NCBI RefSeq assembly: GCF_029962835.1
Contig: NC_080587.1
Span: 55,333,528-55,397,527 of the forward strand
From: Magnolia sinica
Taxonomy: Eukaryota > Streptophyta > Magnoliopsida > Magnoliales > Magnoliaceae
Direction of reading: 5' to 3'
Length of the DNA: 64,000 nt
Of this stretch, positions 23,685 through 38,042 are shown piece after piece (within the stretch, counting starts at the first letter, position 1; every line of letters begins with the position of its first letter). The notes beneath the pieces were generated by a model, which was not told the origin of the DNA, made no database searches, and saw only the letters and a program-made list of their open reading frames with translations. The position numbers and the translations under genes are program-made.

Positions 23685-24517
23685 AACCTCTGTTAAAAGG
23701 AATGTTGATTAGAGCAGCATATAATAATTAAGGGGAATTTTAGAGTGATGTTCTGCCCGTATTTTTCTTTCGTTCATCCTCTATTAATGTGGAAAGTGCA
23801 AGTCCTCTAGACAGCCATGCCCTCTTGGATTTTTAATTTTTGACCCATTCATCCGATTTATTTTTAATTTGGAACTTAAACCCCTGACTTATTCCTGAAA
23901 TTACAAAAAAAAAAATAAACTAAAAAAATCATGGTAAAATTCCATGGGTTGGGGTGTGTTTCATTCTTGTGAGGTGTATAAATGATTGTTGTCTAGCAGC
24001 AGTTCCTACCGATTTTTTTGTTACTATCAGATTTTTGCAGAATTTTGTACAAATCTGATTAAGTTAAAATTTTAGGGGGAGACTTTTAGGGATCTAAGTG
24101 ATCTAAAAGTTTCAAAAAAAATTCGGTACGTCTACTCACTGCAACTAGTGGAGATTTCGGAACATGCCCGAATTTCATTGAAATAGTTAGAAATTATGGA
24201 AAAATTAGGAAATCACTATTTCCATATAGGAGACTTGTTCTTCTTAATTATGACCCAATTTAAGGATGACTCTTAATTCAAAACATGTTTATTCAAGATT
24301 TTGGGGATTTGTTTCCCAAGGGTACTTAGATTCGTAGTTTCTAAATTCCACATCTAGCGAGTTTAATGGGGAACCTAAATATGGGTTTCTAATTTTTCAA
24401 CTTTCTAATCTTCTTTAGGGAATAATCCTAAGCACAGGTATCTAATTCATGATTTTATCCTAGACTTGTAAAGTTAATGATGGTCCATGCCTTCAACCCA
24501 GTTAATCTCATTCTCAT
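23685..24517 (-). other. Retroelement leader between PBS and gag
   Basis: Non-coding on both strands. Its position between the PBS and the gag start suggests the 5' untranslated leader of the minus-strand gypsy remnant. Confidence 0.5.
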
Positions 24518-24529
24518 GCTCTGATACCA
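24518..24529 (-). other. Primer binding site (tRNA-iMet type)
   Basis: The minus strand reads TGGTATCAGAGC, the standard plant PBS complementary to initiator Met tRNA, two bases inside an LTR end. Confidence 0.85.
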
Positions 24530-24531
24530 AC

Positions 24532-25424
24532 TGAAACAACTCGAATTTCCGTGGCCTGAGTCTGTACTCGTCCCTAAAATTCGAGACATTAATGTTTGTA
24601 TATATTCGTTTAGATCGTGTGATTGATGGTCAAGTTACACACCTCCTTCATAAAGGTAGGTATTTATGAAAATAAAATTGACTTTGTTTATTATTCTATT
24701 AAAGTAAAAGAATTCAATCAAATTTCCTAATGCCCTTTCGATGGAAGCTTATTACATCATCTCAAAGTAAGTAGCGGAACATAAAGAAAACAAAAATAAA
24801 TAGATAACTAAATAAATCACAATGCTATCCTCCTTCTTTATTCGAACGCATCTTCTACAGAATTATTATCATACGTATCATCAACTTGTAATTCACCTGC
24901 AACATATACATGGTTTGAGAGGGTTAACGCCCTCGTAGTAGTTGTTCTTTAAAGTTTACAACGATTCAAGTGACTCAAAAGAATAATAGAAGGGTCCCAA
25001 TGCATCTCATACTCCACAAATACAAGTGGTATTGGTATACACAAACATTCTACATGTAATGCATGCTTGGTAAAGTATGTGTGGTCCATCAAACTCAGCG
25101 ATCATCACAATGTGGAAAGTATTTCAAAGATATCCAACTTGCCCCACATTCTCACACTACGGAGATTCGTCGGTGTGTCCAACATTAACGTAGATTTTTG
25201 TAAACATCTCAAGAAGGCACAACGCACTGATCTGATGAATTATGTGACATGATTTGTTCATGGAGCGACTATTTGAGACATCCAATCTCAGAAGTGATGT
25301 AACACGCATTACGAATAACTTACGATTTGTGAACTACTTCCCAAATTTGATGGAATTACGTATCGACCAAGAGGGTCGCTACCCGAAGTATATTACATTC
25401 ACGATAATATATAGATCGCCAGGG
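24532..25424 (-). mobile_element. Partial 5' LTR of the degraded gypsy element
   Basis: It begins next to the PBS (plus strand TGAAACAACTCGAATTTC). Its upstream part is cut off by element C, which begins at 25430. No opposing LTR was identified. Confidence 0.55.
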
Positions 25425-25511
25425 TGGAATGTAATGTCCCGTGTTTTTAGGACCTCGAGTATATGATCCGTTTCCTAAAAACTCGAGTGTTAACTTAAAA
25501 AGAATCAAATT

Positions 25512-25547
<36 letters not shown>

Positions 25548-25891
25548 TTTCATCTATCAGAGTTGGCAGTTTAACGTAGAATGGAAAAATCAACATAAAG
25601 AAAAATTTGCATTTACATTTAAAATGTACAAGAGGCTACCCATAATGACTTATATAAACCAATGTCTCGATACTTACAATTACAAAATGAGATAACATCA
25701 CATGTGAAACTAATACATCATAACAAATCTTGAGCTATAAAATCACGTAGCAACTCTTAGTAATACAATCATGCATCTTCGACAATGGTACCCTGCTCCT
25801 CATCAATATGAACACGGATATCAACTGGGCCACATGTGCCACTTGTATAGTTATATATTCGATGAATAAGTGGGCAGCTCACTATGAATTT

Positions 25892-27621
25892 TGAAAAGGC
25901 CGAGCTAAGTGTCCTAGAGGGGGGTTGAATAGGTCTATGCCAAATTAAAATTTAAATGTGAAATAAAGAAAGAACTAGAACAAGATAGCACTTATCAATC
26001 CTAAATAACAGAAATAAATAGCAACCGCAAATGCACAAGTATTGAGAGGTTGATACAGATGTTGTTCTAAGGACAACCTTACACCAAAACCAATGGCTTA
26101 TGGTAGGACAACTTGATTACTAGAATGGTCTGTGTATTAAAATCCCAAACCGATATAGATCAGGAATAGAGAATAAAATAGAAATAAATATCTGCTGCTA
26201 TTACAACATTCACCACATGTGCAAAAAGTAAATTGCAATCATTCACCACAAATGCACAAAAATAAACATTCACCACAACTCCAGCAATTACAGTGGTTTG
26301 CTTATGTGTACACTAACTATTAGAAAATAGCCACACAACTACTTCACTCCTAATATCCTCACCTATGGGATATTGGCTTTCACTATGAAATAGGTTTTTC
26401 AAGGTTTACCCAAAACCTTCACAATTGTGTTTTTAAAGGGCTACCACAATTAAAAACCCCATTCAATGAGATTTTCTAGCTATCTTAGTCAAAACCAAAA
26501 ACGAAAGATTTTCTGGCAATCTTACAAACCAAATACAGAGAATTAAAATGTATTTATTTAAAGATTCTTCTTTTGATGAAGCTCGGTAGAACCAATTCAA
26601 TGTAGATGTTCAATGTCCAATCTTACATATGAAAGGGTTCTTACGTCTACATGATTTTTAAATTAAATTAACCTGGGCTAGCTTGATTTGATTTTGATCT
26701 CAAAAAGAGTAAAATCAATATTCTCTTTTTAAAAGAAATAAAATTGAATAGAGATCAAAAAATCAAATGCAAAAAAGTTATTAAAAGAATCTTAAATATT
26801 AACCAATTAGCTTCTAGAATGTGGGGACAAGTTTCTCAGAGTTGTGACTTGAATATCTTTGAATGAATTAAAAAACTCTGAAAATCATCCTTAATTTATA
26901 GTCAAAAATGTTATTCACTCGAATGGCCTAGTGGTTATCTTGACTGGTTGAAGGACCAGCAACATTTTAAAATTTCTGGCTTGATAAGATAAGATCGCTA
27001 CTCGACTGGTCGTGTGGGATACAAAAATGTTGCTGGACTTTGAGTCGAACACTGTTCCCTCGACTGGTCGAGTAGTCTCCAGGACTGTCAAGGGTCCAAT
27101 ATATAGAAAATTCTAAAAATTCACAACAAACCTTAGACTGGTCGAGGGAATTCTTGGATTGGTCAAGCCAGTGTCTGGACTAGTCGAACCATGACTAGGA
27201 CTGGTCGAACAATGACCGATAAAATTATCAAATGACTTATGATATAAGTGCAAATTGTATGACCTATCCTAAGGTCAATCTAGGGTTAAACAAACCTTAC
27301 TTGTGAGATTGATTCATCACATATCTTTCTCTTGAAGTAGTTGAAGCTTGAAAGCATGATCTAGTACTTGAACTTCTTGTTCTTGAACCTTTTGATCTTG
27401 TACTTGAAATTCTTGTTCTTGAAAGTGAACTTCTTGATGTTGTACTTAAACTTCTTGATCTTGTACTTGAATGTTTTGATCTTGTACTTGAATATAGACA
27501 AGATTGGTAAGGATGACATGAAGTTGATCTTATAATAATCACTAAACAAGATATAAATTTCAAGTGGTTTTGGCATAACAAAATTTGACAAACCTAGGAG
27601 CAAGATAAGATAGCATTTACA
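25892..27621 (+). mobile_element. Solo LTR, Sirevirus-like (Ty1/copia, tentative)
   Basis: It starts TGAAAAGGCCGAGC and ends TAGCATTTACA. The flanks are AATTT (25887-25891) and AATTC (27622-27626); the uninterrupted LTR copy reads GAATTCCCC there, so the duplication is AATTC with one mutation. The motif GTCCTAGAGGGGGGTTGAAT near the start, several 'cgactggtcgag' words and a CTTGTACTTGAA repeat cluster (27361-27490) recall long Sirevirus LTRs. There is no internal region, so it is a solo LTR of 1.73 kb. Confidence 0.75.
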
Positions 27622-28553
27622 AATTCCCCTCAAGATTACACACCGCTGCATTAGGTAAGCATAGTTATAAAAATATAACAATGCACACAAAATAATGCAT
27701 GATGCAATCTTATTATATGCATGGATGCGTGAATGCATCATCGACCCAAGGATGCTCATCCGTTCGGCAGTTGGGCTCGTCACCAATGTAAAGGCTAACC
27801 ATTAGCGAAGCACATCACGTGCGTACATCACGTACCATATAACGACTTCCTATCATACATCACGTACGTAAATCGATAGTTGGTGGTCTGGCAGCTAGTG
27901 AAATGATACCCCAATAACTCATAGGCACGTGCTACAGCATCCAAAAATATCTACTCGTCATCGTAAATATGCCCTGTATGCATGATTAGCCAAACCATTA
28001 TTATTTCAATTACAATCAGCCAGTTTAATAAAGCTCAAAGTCACTATAGGGGGCTCGTCACCTCGCGCAAGCTGACAACACAAGCATAGTGTCCTATGTA
28101 AGACCCGTATCCTAGTACGTACTATTCCGTCGACTCCCGCGATCCTACCTATCGAAGTCCAGTAACCTACGACCTATGATCGACATTTGCACACGACCCT
28201 AAGTCATATCCTGTAGATTTGAGTCAGCTTAATCCGAGACTTATACCATTGCGACCGCACCGTCGCCACGATTTCAACGCCGCGTCTTGCATACCGATCC
28301 GATACTCTGGCAGGGAGATGTAGGCCGGCGTTCAGTTCGAAGAAAACACCACGCGTTTACAATCCCAAGAGAATCTCTACAACATGTCCCATCAATCAAT
28401 CAATCACTTAAATCAATCAATCAATTAATGCTTTCTTTCTCCTCAAGTCAAGCAACCCTAAAGTAAACTCTTTCTCACCCTCTCTCTTACACACCCATGC
28501 TAGTTAAGTACACCATCACCTCACATCCATCAACCATCACTCCTGTTACAACA

Positions 28554-28593
<40 letters not shown>

Positions 28594-29408
28594 CACATTT
28601 TTCAAGCACCAAAATGAGCTCACGTCCAAGCTTCCCATGGAGAGAAAAGTGATTTTGGTGGCCCACCTTCCCATCCCAAAAACCTTCATCCTAACCATCC
28701 ATTTATCATCTTCCACCATCAAAGAGGAACACAAGGAGACTGGCATTCCAACGGACCGAGAAGATCAAATGGTGGGTGCTTATTAGGCTAGATCTTTCCA
28801 TGTTTTGATGATGGGCCAAGTGAGGCCTACCGATTGATGGTATGGATCTCACTTGGGACCCTAGATGTGGCCGATGGCCCACCTTGATTTTATTATCATT
28901 CCATGATGGGACCATTCTACATGGACCCCATCATGATGTTTACTTTCTAGTCTAAAAAGGGGTCATCTAGAGCTTACATCTTAGTGGAGAAGGGATTTCT
29001 ACCATTGATCTTTGATTTGGTGAGCCCACATGCAATGGGACCCACTTGATGTATAATTGGATGCTTGAAACGGAGGGCCCATAGTGCAGGGGTCCCTCCA
29101 TCACGAGTGTCCATCTATCTTTCTCTCTCTCCCTCTCTTTTTATTTATTTATTTATTTTGTGTGTGATGAGGTGGCCGTGTGGCCCACTTGGATGGACCC
29201 CACTATGAAGCATGTATTTAATCCAAGCCATTTGTAGGTGGAGCCCCAATTTATATATGTGTTGTACCTACACTATCCACCATTTGATGGCCCACCTAAG
29301 TAGGCCCAAACTGTCCAATGTCATCAACTGAGAACACAAATATTAGCTTGGTGTGAGGATTTTGGGTGGGTTGCTCATGCAAGCCCCATCATGATGTATT
29401 GATTAAAT

Positions 29409-32400
29409 TGTAATGACCTTGAAAATTTTGTGTTATTCTTTCCTTAGTAGTTTCTTTTTGGGGTAATTAGCGCTATACTCGATTGCTTGTGAAATCTGCA
29501 TCAATCACTTTAAATTGTATCTTTATGACTCAAAACCTGTATATTAATTAGCGCTATGTTACTCTGAAATCTGAGATTTATTGCTATAGCTAGTTGCTCG
29601 TGGGAATTTTTGGAAGTTCTGGATCGGACCTGGACCGCGCGTCGAAAGTCCGATAGCGATGATCTTAGGCTGTTGCGGTCACCATGTTGGGCTTGACCAT
29701 CACCTCAAAAATCAAGTCCAGATGATGTTCTGGGTCGATTTGATTGAGTTTGGAGTGAAGAGTGTGAGAACGGTTGGAAATTTATTAAGCTTTTATGAAA
29801 TTTGAGTCATGTCGCTTGCGCGACGATTTTAAGTGACCGTTGGATTCTGACCCAATTTCACCCTCTAATCAAGGAAGGTGGCCTAGGCATGTCCTTGTGC
29901 CTGTGGACCTGATCGAGATTCAGTGACCGTTGAATTGAGTGTGGTCCGCCACGGGTGATTTGAAGATCCGGTCGGTACGAAAACTCAGCTTGACCTAGAT
30001 CCATGGTCAGTTAGCTTAAGTCCGACCTTTCGTGGTAACAGGCCCACCAGAAGTGCTTCGTTGGATCGTGAGAGGCCGGTTTTGGTTATACCCTAAGTAT
30101 ACCTTAGCCCTAGGGTTATTTTGATCAATATTAGGCCTATTTATAGTCCTTAAAACCCTAGCTCTCTTTTCCATACGAATTTCCTAACCCTAGCTTAGAA
30201 AGAGAAAGGAAAAGAGAGAGAAAGTGAGAGAGAAGTTGGTGAATCATCTTAGATTCTTTCCTGTTCTTCTTCATCCTTTAACCTTCACTTTAGAATCGTT
30301 ATTCCGGCGATTCTGAGTTCATCTTTGGGTAAGTTAAACTAACCCTAATCTATGTTAGAGCTTAGAATAGTCTTGGTGTTGTTGTATCTCATTTCTATTC
30401 TTACTTTAAGGTATTCTGTCGCCGTTGACGAAGACATATCGTCTGAAATCAGTTCGGTGTTCTTTTCTGGCTTAAGGTGCAGACTTTAATCGTATAGGTT
30501 ATGGTTTTCAAGGCTTTCAATGCTAGTTAATGGTTTATTCTTGCCATGGATGAGATTTCACATGCTAAATGTTATGTTTATGTTGCGTTCCTGATATGCA
30601 TGTGTTATATTGAGATTTGTGTATTCTATGTGTATGTATAAAGTACCGTATATGTATAAAATATGCACTTGTGTTTGCCATGATTATTTGTCATGTATGT
30701 ATGCTAATGGTATGTGCGGCAACTCCTTGGCAAAAGGAATTGTCCAAATGTGTGTATTTCAACATACGTCATGTATGTTGTATTATGTATTCTAAGTGTT
30801 TGTAGAAATGTCTGAATGATCTAAAGTGTGATATTTCAACCTAGTATGGGCGTTGAGAGGTAATTCTCAACTCTTCCACTAGTGTGTATGTTTTCCTTTA
30901 TGCAAGTTACAATCCTTGTTGTTTAAATTCATGTATTACTTATGTTTTCATTCATGTTAAGTTGATATTCTTCAAATGCTTGTGTACCACATGATTTGAG
31001 TTGTTGTTCCTTTACTGTTCTACATTCAATACGAATATCTGTTGTAGTGTAATGCATGTGGGACTATGCATTAGTCCAGGAAATCGGTAATCGACCTTAA
31101 GATCGTAGCTGAGGTTGCTTTCGCCACGTTGGACGTATTAGACGAACCCGAGTCGTATTAGAGTTGTCGGTAGTGGTTTGGCCACACGGAGTGTTTGCAC
31201 ACTCTATGTCGTTCAACCCAACATGCGCTCGTGCTAGTCGAGTTCGTCAAGTAACTCGATTGTCTGATGTATGTTCACCATGTATGGATGCTACTGTTTG
31301 AATCTAGGGTACCAAACTTACCAATGAAATCCTATTAACCATGGTACCTTGATCCGCTAAGACTCATGAGCCGGACATGGTGGTATGGGACACCGTGGTC
31401 GAGCTGTCGGCCTACGCTGGGGTGACGAGCCTCCCCGTAGTGACTAGTGAGCAACCAAACTTGTGAGCCGATTATGGTGGTATGAGACACTATATTCGTG
31501 CTGTCGGCATTGATTGGTGACGAGCCCTTTGTAATGACCTCGAGCATGCCTGGATACCGCATTGAGGTGACGAGCCTCAGTGTAGTAACGAAGGTATGAT
31601 GGGCATGCATTGATTGGTGACGAGCTCTTTGTAACGACCTAAAACCATATGATCGTATAAGATGTCTATGACTGACGACCCTAGAATGGATCACTGTTTA
31701 GATGGTGACATGAGGAAGGTATCTTAGCTTTTTAATCCTGCTGTATGAAAAGGACTAATAACAACTTGGTAATCATGTTCATGCACCGCATTTGCATGTG
31801 CTTTGTAGACGTGGCGCACTTTGAGGTGATGTCATGTGTAATGTAAGATGAAGACACTGAGGGGGTACGCGTGAGGGCACGCATCATTCTGCATACATCC
31901 TTGCATTAACAAGAGTACTTAGGACATGTTTAATTGTTCTGCTTTACCATTACTGCTTAATTGAACTGATAACATGTTAACTTGTGCTTTATTGTTCCAC
32001 TAAGTTGATCACTCACTCCCACGTTCTGGGGTGGTGTTAAACACCCACCAGACTCTGTCCTAGTTGCTGATGTTGCAGATGTTGAGGGGATTTCTGAGGC
32101 AGAGCGGGAGATGGATGATGATGAGGCTGCTTTCTCTTTTATGTAGTTTTCAGACGGGTTCTGGTGAGCTTTGTTCTGATGCGCGGGATGTTGGGATTTC
32201 TTTTGGGAAATTAAATGATGTAATCTAATACTTGTAATTTTGATAGTAACACTTGTTAGAACGACTTGGTATATATATGTACTTCAGGGATTTGCACTTG
32301 TACACATATATTTCTATAGGTTTTCCGCTTGCTTTCTTCACTTATCCCTGAATTATATTTGCTATTTGGCTTAATCTATTCCATGTTTTATGCACTAATA

Positions 32401-32497
32401 CAGACAACATACATCCATCATTAAATATGTTGCATAAGTGATGTTTTGGAACTCGGGAGATGAGTTATGCTCGACCCCCGAATTTCAGGGCGTTACA
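29409..32497 (+). mobile_element. Solo LTR B1 (3.09 kb)
   Basis: It runs from TGTAATGACC to GGGCGTTACA with a perfect TAAAT duplication (29404-29408 and 32498-32502). It is colinear with both LTRs of the full-length element at 40670-52192. A TATTTATAG box followed by a purine-rich leader near 30141 marks the probable promoter and transcription start region. It inserted into a member of the dispersed 'tatccacgtcgtcc' family, whose halves resume on either side. Confidence 0.95.
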
Positions 32498-32863
32498 TAA
32501 ATCCACGTCGTCCATCCTAATTACCAACTCGTTTTACGCGTTAGGCCAAAAAATAAAGTTGATCCAACTTTCTGATGGGTCATACCTTAGCAAACGGTAA
32601 TTTTCACCGTTCAAATTCACCTTAACTTTTCTACACACCGAAAGATGCCCAATATTGGGCTTGATGAATTGGTTATGAACTATGGAATCCATTGGGTGGG
32701 TTGGATTCACCTGATGCAGGACCCATGCACGAAAAATCATGAAAATACGCATTTTCAATATATATATATATATAACATGTAGCAGACCCTGTTGCTGCTA
32801 AAGGCACACAGGCAGCGCCTGCGGCAATTGGGCGGACAGACAGCAGCCCCATAGCCTAGCCAT

Positions 32864-33140
32864 GGGCCCCACCATGATGTGTGTTTTGTATATCCACATC
32901 GTCCATCTTGCAGACCCTTAGGGCAGTGGGCCGCCCTCCAAATATCATCCCCATCCGAAGCTCAGGTGGCCCACATCATAGGGAATAACGGTCATTGCAC
33001 GGCTACCATTGAAAACCATTTTTAAGTTCATGGAAGTTTTGGATTAAGATGAAATTTGTTTTTCCTTTCCATCCAGGTCATGCATGACCTTATCAACAGG
33101 TTGGACGACAAATAAGCATTATGGTGGGCCCCACATGAGA
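32864..33140 (+). repeat. Dispersed-family copy
   Basis: It carries 'ccccaccatgatgtgtgttt', 'tatccacatcgtccat', 'tggaagttttggatta' and 'gaccttatcaacaggttgg' in the same order as the copy at 21.2 kb. Confidence 0.7.
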
Positions 33141-36100
33141 CCCACCTTTAATGTATATTATTTGCACCATCCAGGTGAATCTGGACGGTGAGTTTGGGTG
33201 GCCTTTTTACCATTGTACAATATCTAATATATAATATTATTTTAATAATACTATATGGTGGGGCCACATCCACGTGGGAGCCCACCTTGCTGATATTTAA
33301 ACCATCCATCCATCTGACGAGCGTGGACCTCATCCTGATGTATGTCCTTCACCAACAATGCCCATCTAGACTGCTGGACAGCGGTCTAGCAGCTTGCAGC
33401 TGCTGCATTTGAGAGCTACCACGTGATGCATGTGACGTGGTGTGTGGACCCACCTCTTATACACACCGTCCACTTGTCCGGATGGTGGGATCACACATGA
33501 TGTATGTGTTTTATACACACTGTCCAGCCTCTAAGGTCTGGACGCTGGACCTCCTTCATAAACAATAATAAATATTATATTATATATATACATGTGTGTG
33601 GTGGCCCCATTATGATGGATGAGTTCCAGCCAAACTATCCATACTTTTGGCAAGCTCATTTTATGGCATGAGCTAAAGAATGAGTCAGGTCCATAGTTCA
33701 TGTGGACCCCCACCATGATGCATGGGTTGCATCCAAACCATCCACCATTTGGCAAGCTTGTATTACAGGCTTGAGGCTAAAAATAAGACAGATCTATAGT
33801 TCAAGTAGACCCCACCTTGGTATGTGTATAAGGCCCATTTTAATTTATTTGTGGCCATCCATTGAGGCCTATATGATATGCATATGGTCCATGTGATTAG
33901 GCCCATTTTGACGTATTCTAAGGTCCATCTTGATGTAGTTATGGCCCATCCATTGGGGCCCACCTTTGATGTGTATGAGACCCATCTGTGAGGCCCACCT
34001 TTGATATGTTTATGGCCCGTTGTTGAGGCCCACTTGATGTATATGAGACCCATATGATGTGACCCATTTAACGTATTAGGAGCCCATGGGTTGAGGCCCA
34101 TTGTGTTATATTAAGGTCCATGGGTTAAGGCCCATTGTGATGTATTAGGGCCCGTGGATTGAGGCCCAATTGATGTATTTGAGGCTCATGGGTCGAGGCC
34201 CAATGGGATGTATACAAGGTCTATTGCATTGTGTGATTCCACCATGGGTTATGTAATGACATTTATGGCGGGCCATGCCTTGAGAGCAATGTTGGTTTGA
34301 CGTCCACATTGTAAAAATAATGTTGGTTAAATGTCTGCATTATAACTCCCCCTAAGGCCCATTGATAGGCCCATACTTGTTATGTGTTGGCCGTCTAGGC
34401 CCATTTGCATTGTAAGGATAGTTCATTACTTTATAACATGCTTAGTATAATCCCATGACTTATGCCATACACATCATCTGTGTGCTTGATATAAGTAGTG
34501 ACTGATCGTTGCATATGCCATTGGGCAGACTATTTATGGGACTCCTTATGAGACAGAGTGCCCACATTATCGCACCGTATGCGTAGGATTCCTGCATGAC
34601 TGGATAGGGTGACTCATGCATCTCGCATATATATGACTTGATCATTGTATGCCCTAGCGACATTAGGGTCGTGGCTTCCATAGACACATCGTGGATGGTC
34701 AGATGGGACACCGAAAATATTTAGTTTTAGCACTATGGGCACTTAGGATGTCCTTGGGTGAAAATCCCAGAACCTCCGAGGCCAGGAGTAGCCCCAACGT
34801 CTAGATCGAGTGGAACATGAGCGCCCAAATGCCGAATACTAGTAGGTCGCGTCTCCCACTATGTTGTGGTCGGTTGGGAGGGGGTGTGGCCTTATCCTCT
34901 CGAGTGAGGGGGCTATAAGTTAGGTTGAGTATGACCAGCTCGTAAATGGGTCTGCTATCGACGAGCCGGGTAAGTATTGGCAGACTATTGGTCAGGCGAA
35001 TAGTGAGGTCTATTCCGCTCACTGGGCTATGCAGCTAGGGAGGAGGCAGTTGATGTCAAGTGCAATAAATCCCGGTGATTTCCCCAGAGAGCAACCGTAC
35101 TGAAATGTGGACTTATTGAGCAGAAATTGTATATACATTCATTCATTCATTCACTATCCACTCGAGCTGGTGGTGCGTAACTATTTGTTACATGTACCAT
35201 TGCATGGCCAGGATTTCGGTTGGGCACCCGACTAAATTGAGGTCAGGAGTTTATCTCATTGAGTCTGACTATCCAAATTTAGGTATAGGACTGGTTTAGA
35301 TAGAAGTCCCTTGTGGTGGACCCCATAGCCTGTGATACTATGTACTATCATCCCGACTTCACATTCCAGCATGGTCATTTCATTCACACCACATATTACA
35401 TTACATCTGCAGTACTTAGCATTCTGGGTTACTATGTTTTTACACTTATATGGCCTAGATGAGGTTGATGGTATTCGTGGCTCGTCAGGATTTGCATATT
35501 GCATTGCATCCTTAGCATCTGTTATTGTCTTGTTATGTGTTGCATCGCATAGCCTTGGTACGACCGATAGCACTCATGGACTTTCAGTATATTTTCGCTT
35601 ACTCTGATATCGTATGATTCATGATCTTGTCAGTATTTTCGCTTATTCTGATGATGTATGATTTATGGGTTTTATGGTATACTTGGCACTTATCTTGTGC
35701 ACACACTTTCACCACCCTCTAAGCTTTTATAAGCTTATACACGATAGATGCATACAGGTAGCGTTAGGTTGTAGCAGCGTTGAGGTTGGAGTGTGCAGTG
35801 GTCCTTTAGAGCTTTGATTTCAATATATGTATTTCCCTTTTAGCATTGTATCCAAATGTTTATATTAGTGGATATGTGATGATGATGTTGCCTTTGTGAT
35901 TTGGGTAAACTTGTGGTTATGCTTCTTACAAAAAAAAGTACTTTGGAAAATCATCCTTGTAGGATCCTAGGATCGGAATCTGGCATATGAGTACAAGAAT
36001 CCAAGAATGGAGTACTACGAAGGCTGTTGGCGCCGAATTCGGCGATCAAGAATTTTGTGAGCCCGGTTTTCGATTTGGGGCATGACATCCTATTCCACCA

Positions 36101-37993
36101 TCCCTGGCTCATGAGGCTACCACCTTAGGATGTTTAGTAGAACTCATCGACTAGTGGCCAGTCATATTTACTATATGGGGCTTGCCATCGCATGGTTACT
36201 CCAAATAAAACATCGAACCCATATAGGGAAAATACCAAAATAAAGCTACATAGGGCGAATATCAAAATTGAGCCATATAAGGCGAATATTGAAAACTATG
36301 CGATAAAAGACCATCCTTAAAAACCACTTCAACACAGCAACCCCTGGATGGCAGGCCCACATCAATAATCAATTTAAACCACCACTCAATAACCACTAAG
36401 TCGAAGGTCCATTATAATCACAACCCATTGAGCTACATCTCAAGTATGGGTGTACATTTAGAAGTGGAGGTTTCCCACTGATGTACTAGTTTAAGTTCCA
36501 TAAGCAATCCACAGGTGATCCACAGCATGAGATATTATGCAAGATAAATATTGAGCATGTAATCTAGTAATTCAATTCCCACCATTAACACATGTGATTA
36601 TAAAATGAAGATATCAATTATCAATCAAATTTAAAATACAAACTATCACTTAAGCTAATGGAAAAATGGAAAGCTAAAGGGGAAGAAATCATCACCTCAC
36701 GATCGAATCAAACCACAATCTTGTGTTGCTAAGTGCTTGCACCCTTAGAGTTGAATCCTACCACAAATCATGAACCTGCACAATTAGATCCAAGTTTTAC
36801 GCACTATCTAGGTTTAAAATCATAGCCTATGGTTTGAATTATTTATCTTATGGTTTTCATTGTAAAATTAGAATTTTTATCCTAGGGTTTAGTCCTAAAC
36901 TTAGATTTTAGGATTTGAACTATAGTTGGTGTATTAGTTATATTTTAATCTTAATAATTACAAGATTACTATTAGCGTTAATGTTATAATTTATATTAGC
37001 TAACATATTAATAATGTTAGTTCATAGGTTCATATTTAAATATACCGATATTGTCTATTATTCTTATAATGATTAATAATCTCTTGAATAATGCAAGTAA
37101 TAATAATAAAAATTTTACTAACAATAATATAATAAGGACTAACATTAATAATCATATTAACAAGAATTATAATAATCCCACAAGGAAAATGATAAATTCT
37201 CTAATGATAATAGTCATAACTATTAATAACTAATCTAGTCATGATGATAGATTTACAAAACCTAACACACTACCTATGTTTAGGGTATTAACCTAGAGTT
37301 TAGACCACTTAGGTCTAGGCTAGATTTTGTGCAATTAATTTTAGTGTTAATTTAATAATTATAAAATATTTATTAATATTAGTGTTATAGTTAATATTAG
37401 TTAATAATCATCATGATGATAATTAATATTGTGATCTACTATTTATGATAATATTTAAGAGTGACAAAACAATACACTAGAATTTAATAATGATATTATT
37501 TTATTTTCTTGTCTACAATAACTTAGTTATTAGAATAAGAAATTTTACTAATGGCTATGCATTCCCAATATTAACAATCCTTATCATGATAGAAATGGTA
37601 ACAATGATAATTGAAATAAATTCAATCTAGAAAGAAATTGTCGACTTACCTTAGTCAACTTAGTAGCTCGACTTGGCCTCAATTTGAATCGATGACCCAC
37701 TCTGCCACTCAACTTGACTCGACCTCAGCAAAGCCTAGACCAGGCCCAAGCGTGACCCAGCCCAGCTGGATTCGGTCTCTACCGAGTCGACTCAGTCCCT
37801 TCTCTCTCTAGTTTCACTTCTTTTCTCTCCCTCTCTCTTCTTCTTCCTCTATTCTTTTTGCTCTCTTTCCCCCTGCCCTATCTAGCAAGGTTGTTGGACC
37901 AAAATGACTCACAACTTTAGCTTATGACATAGTCGAGTCAACTCGGCCTTGAGTCAACTCACTCAAAGGCTCTCCCTCTAGTTTCTCTTCTTC

Positions 37994-38042
<49 letters not shown>

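Larger units (their letters stand above)
28097..36087 (+). mobile_element. Solo LTR F (gypsy-type), itself interrupted
   Basis: It starts TGTAAGACCCGTATCC and ends TTTGGGGCATGACA, flanked by a perfect TCCTA duplication at 28092-28096 and 36088-36092. Removing the B1 solo LTR leaves about 4.9 kb. There is no PBS, PPT or coding region and no second copy of its ends, so a solo LTR is the simplest reading. It contains (CT)n at 28556-28585 and several dispersed-family fragments (29376-29408 with 32503-32740; 32864-33140; 33481-33770). A diverged relative in opposite orientation lies at 5.3-11.1 kb. Confidence 0.8.

Noticed and set aside
31335..31694. 119-residue minus-strand ORF recurring at 42624 and 51135
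   Set aside because: These are copies of the same LTR segment (B family). Conservation follows LTR copying, and the frames break differently.
28097..36087. Reading of this 8-kb segment as a full-length retrotransposon
   Set aside because: There is no second copy of its ends, no PBS or PPT and no gag/pol. Much of its length is the nested B1 solo LTR.
37051..37233. Asn-rich 60-residue ORF nearly identical at 55899
   Set aside because: AT-rich LTR sequence duplicated in the two LTRs of element C, not a gene.
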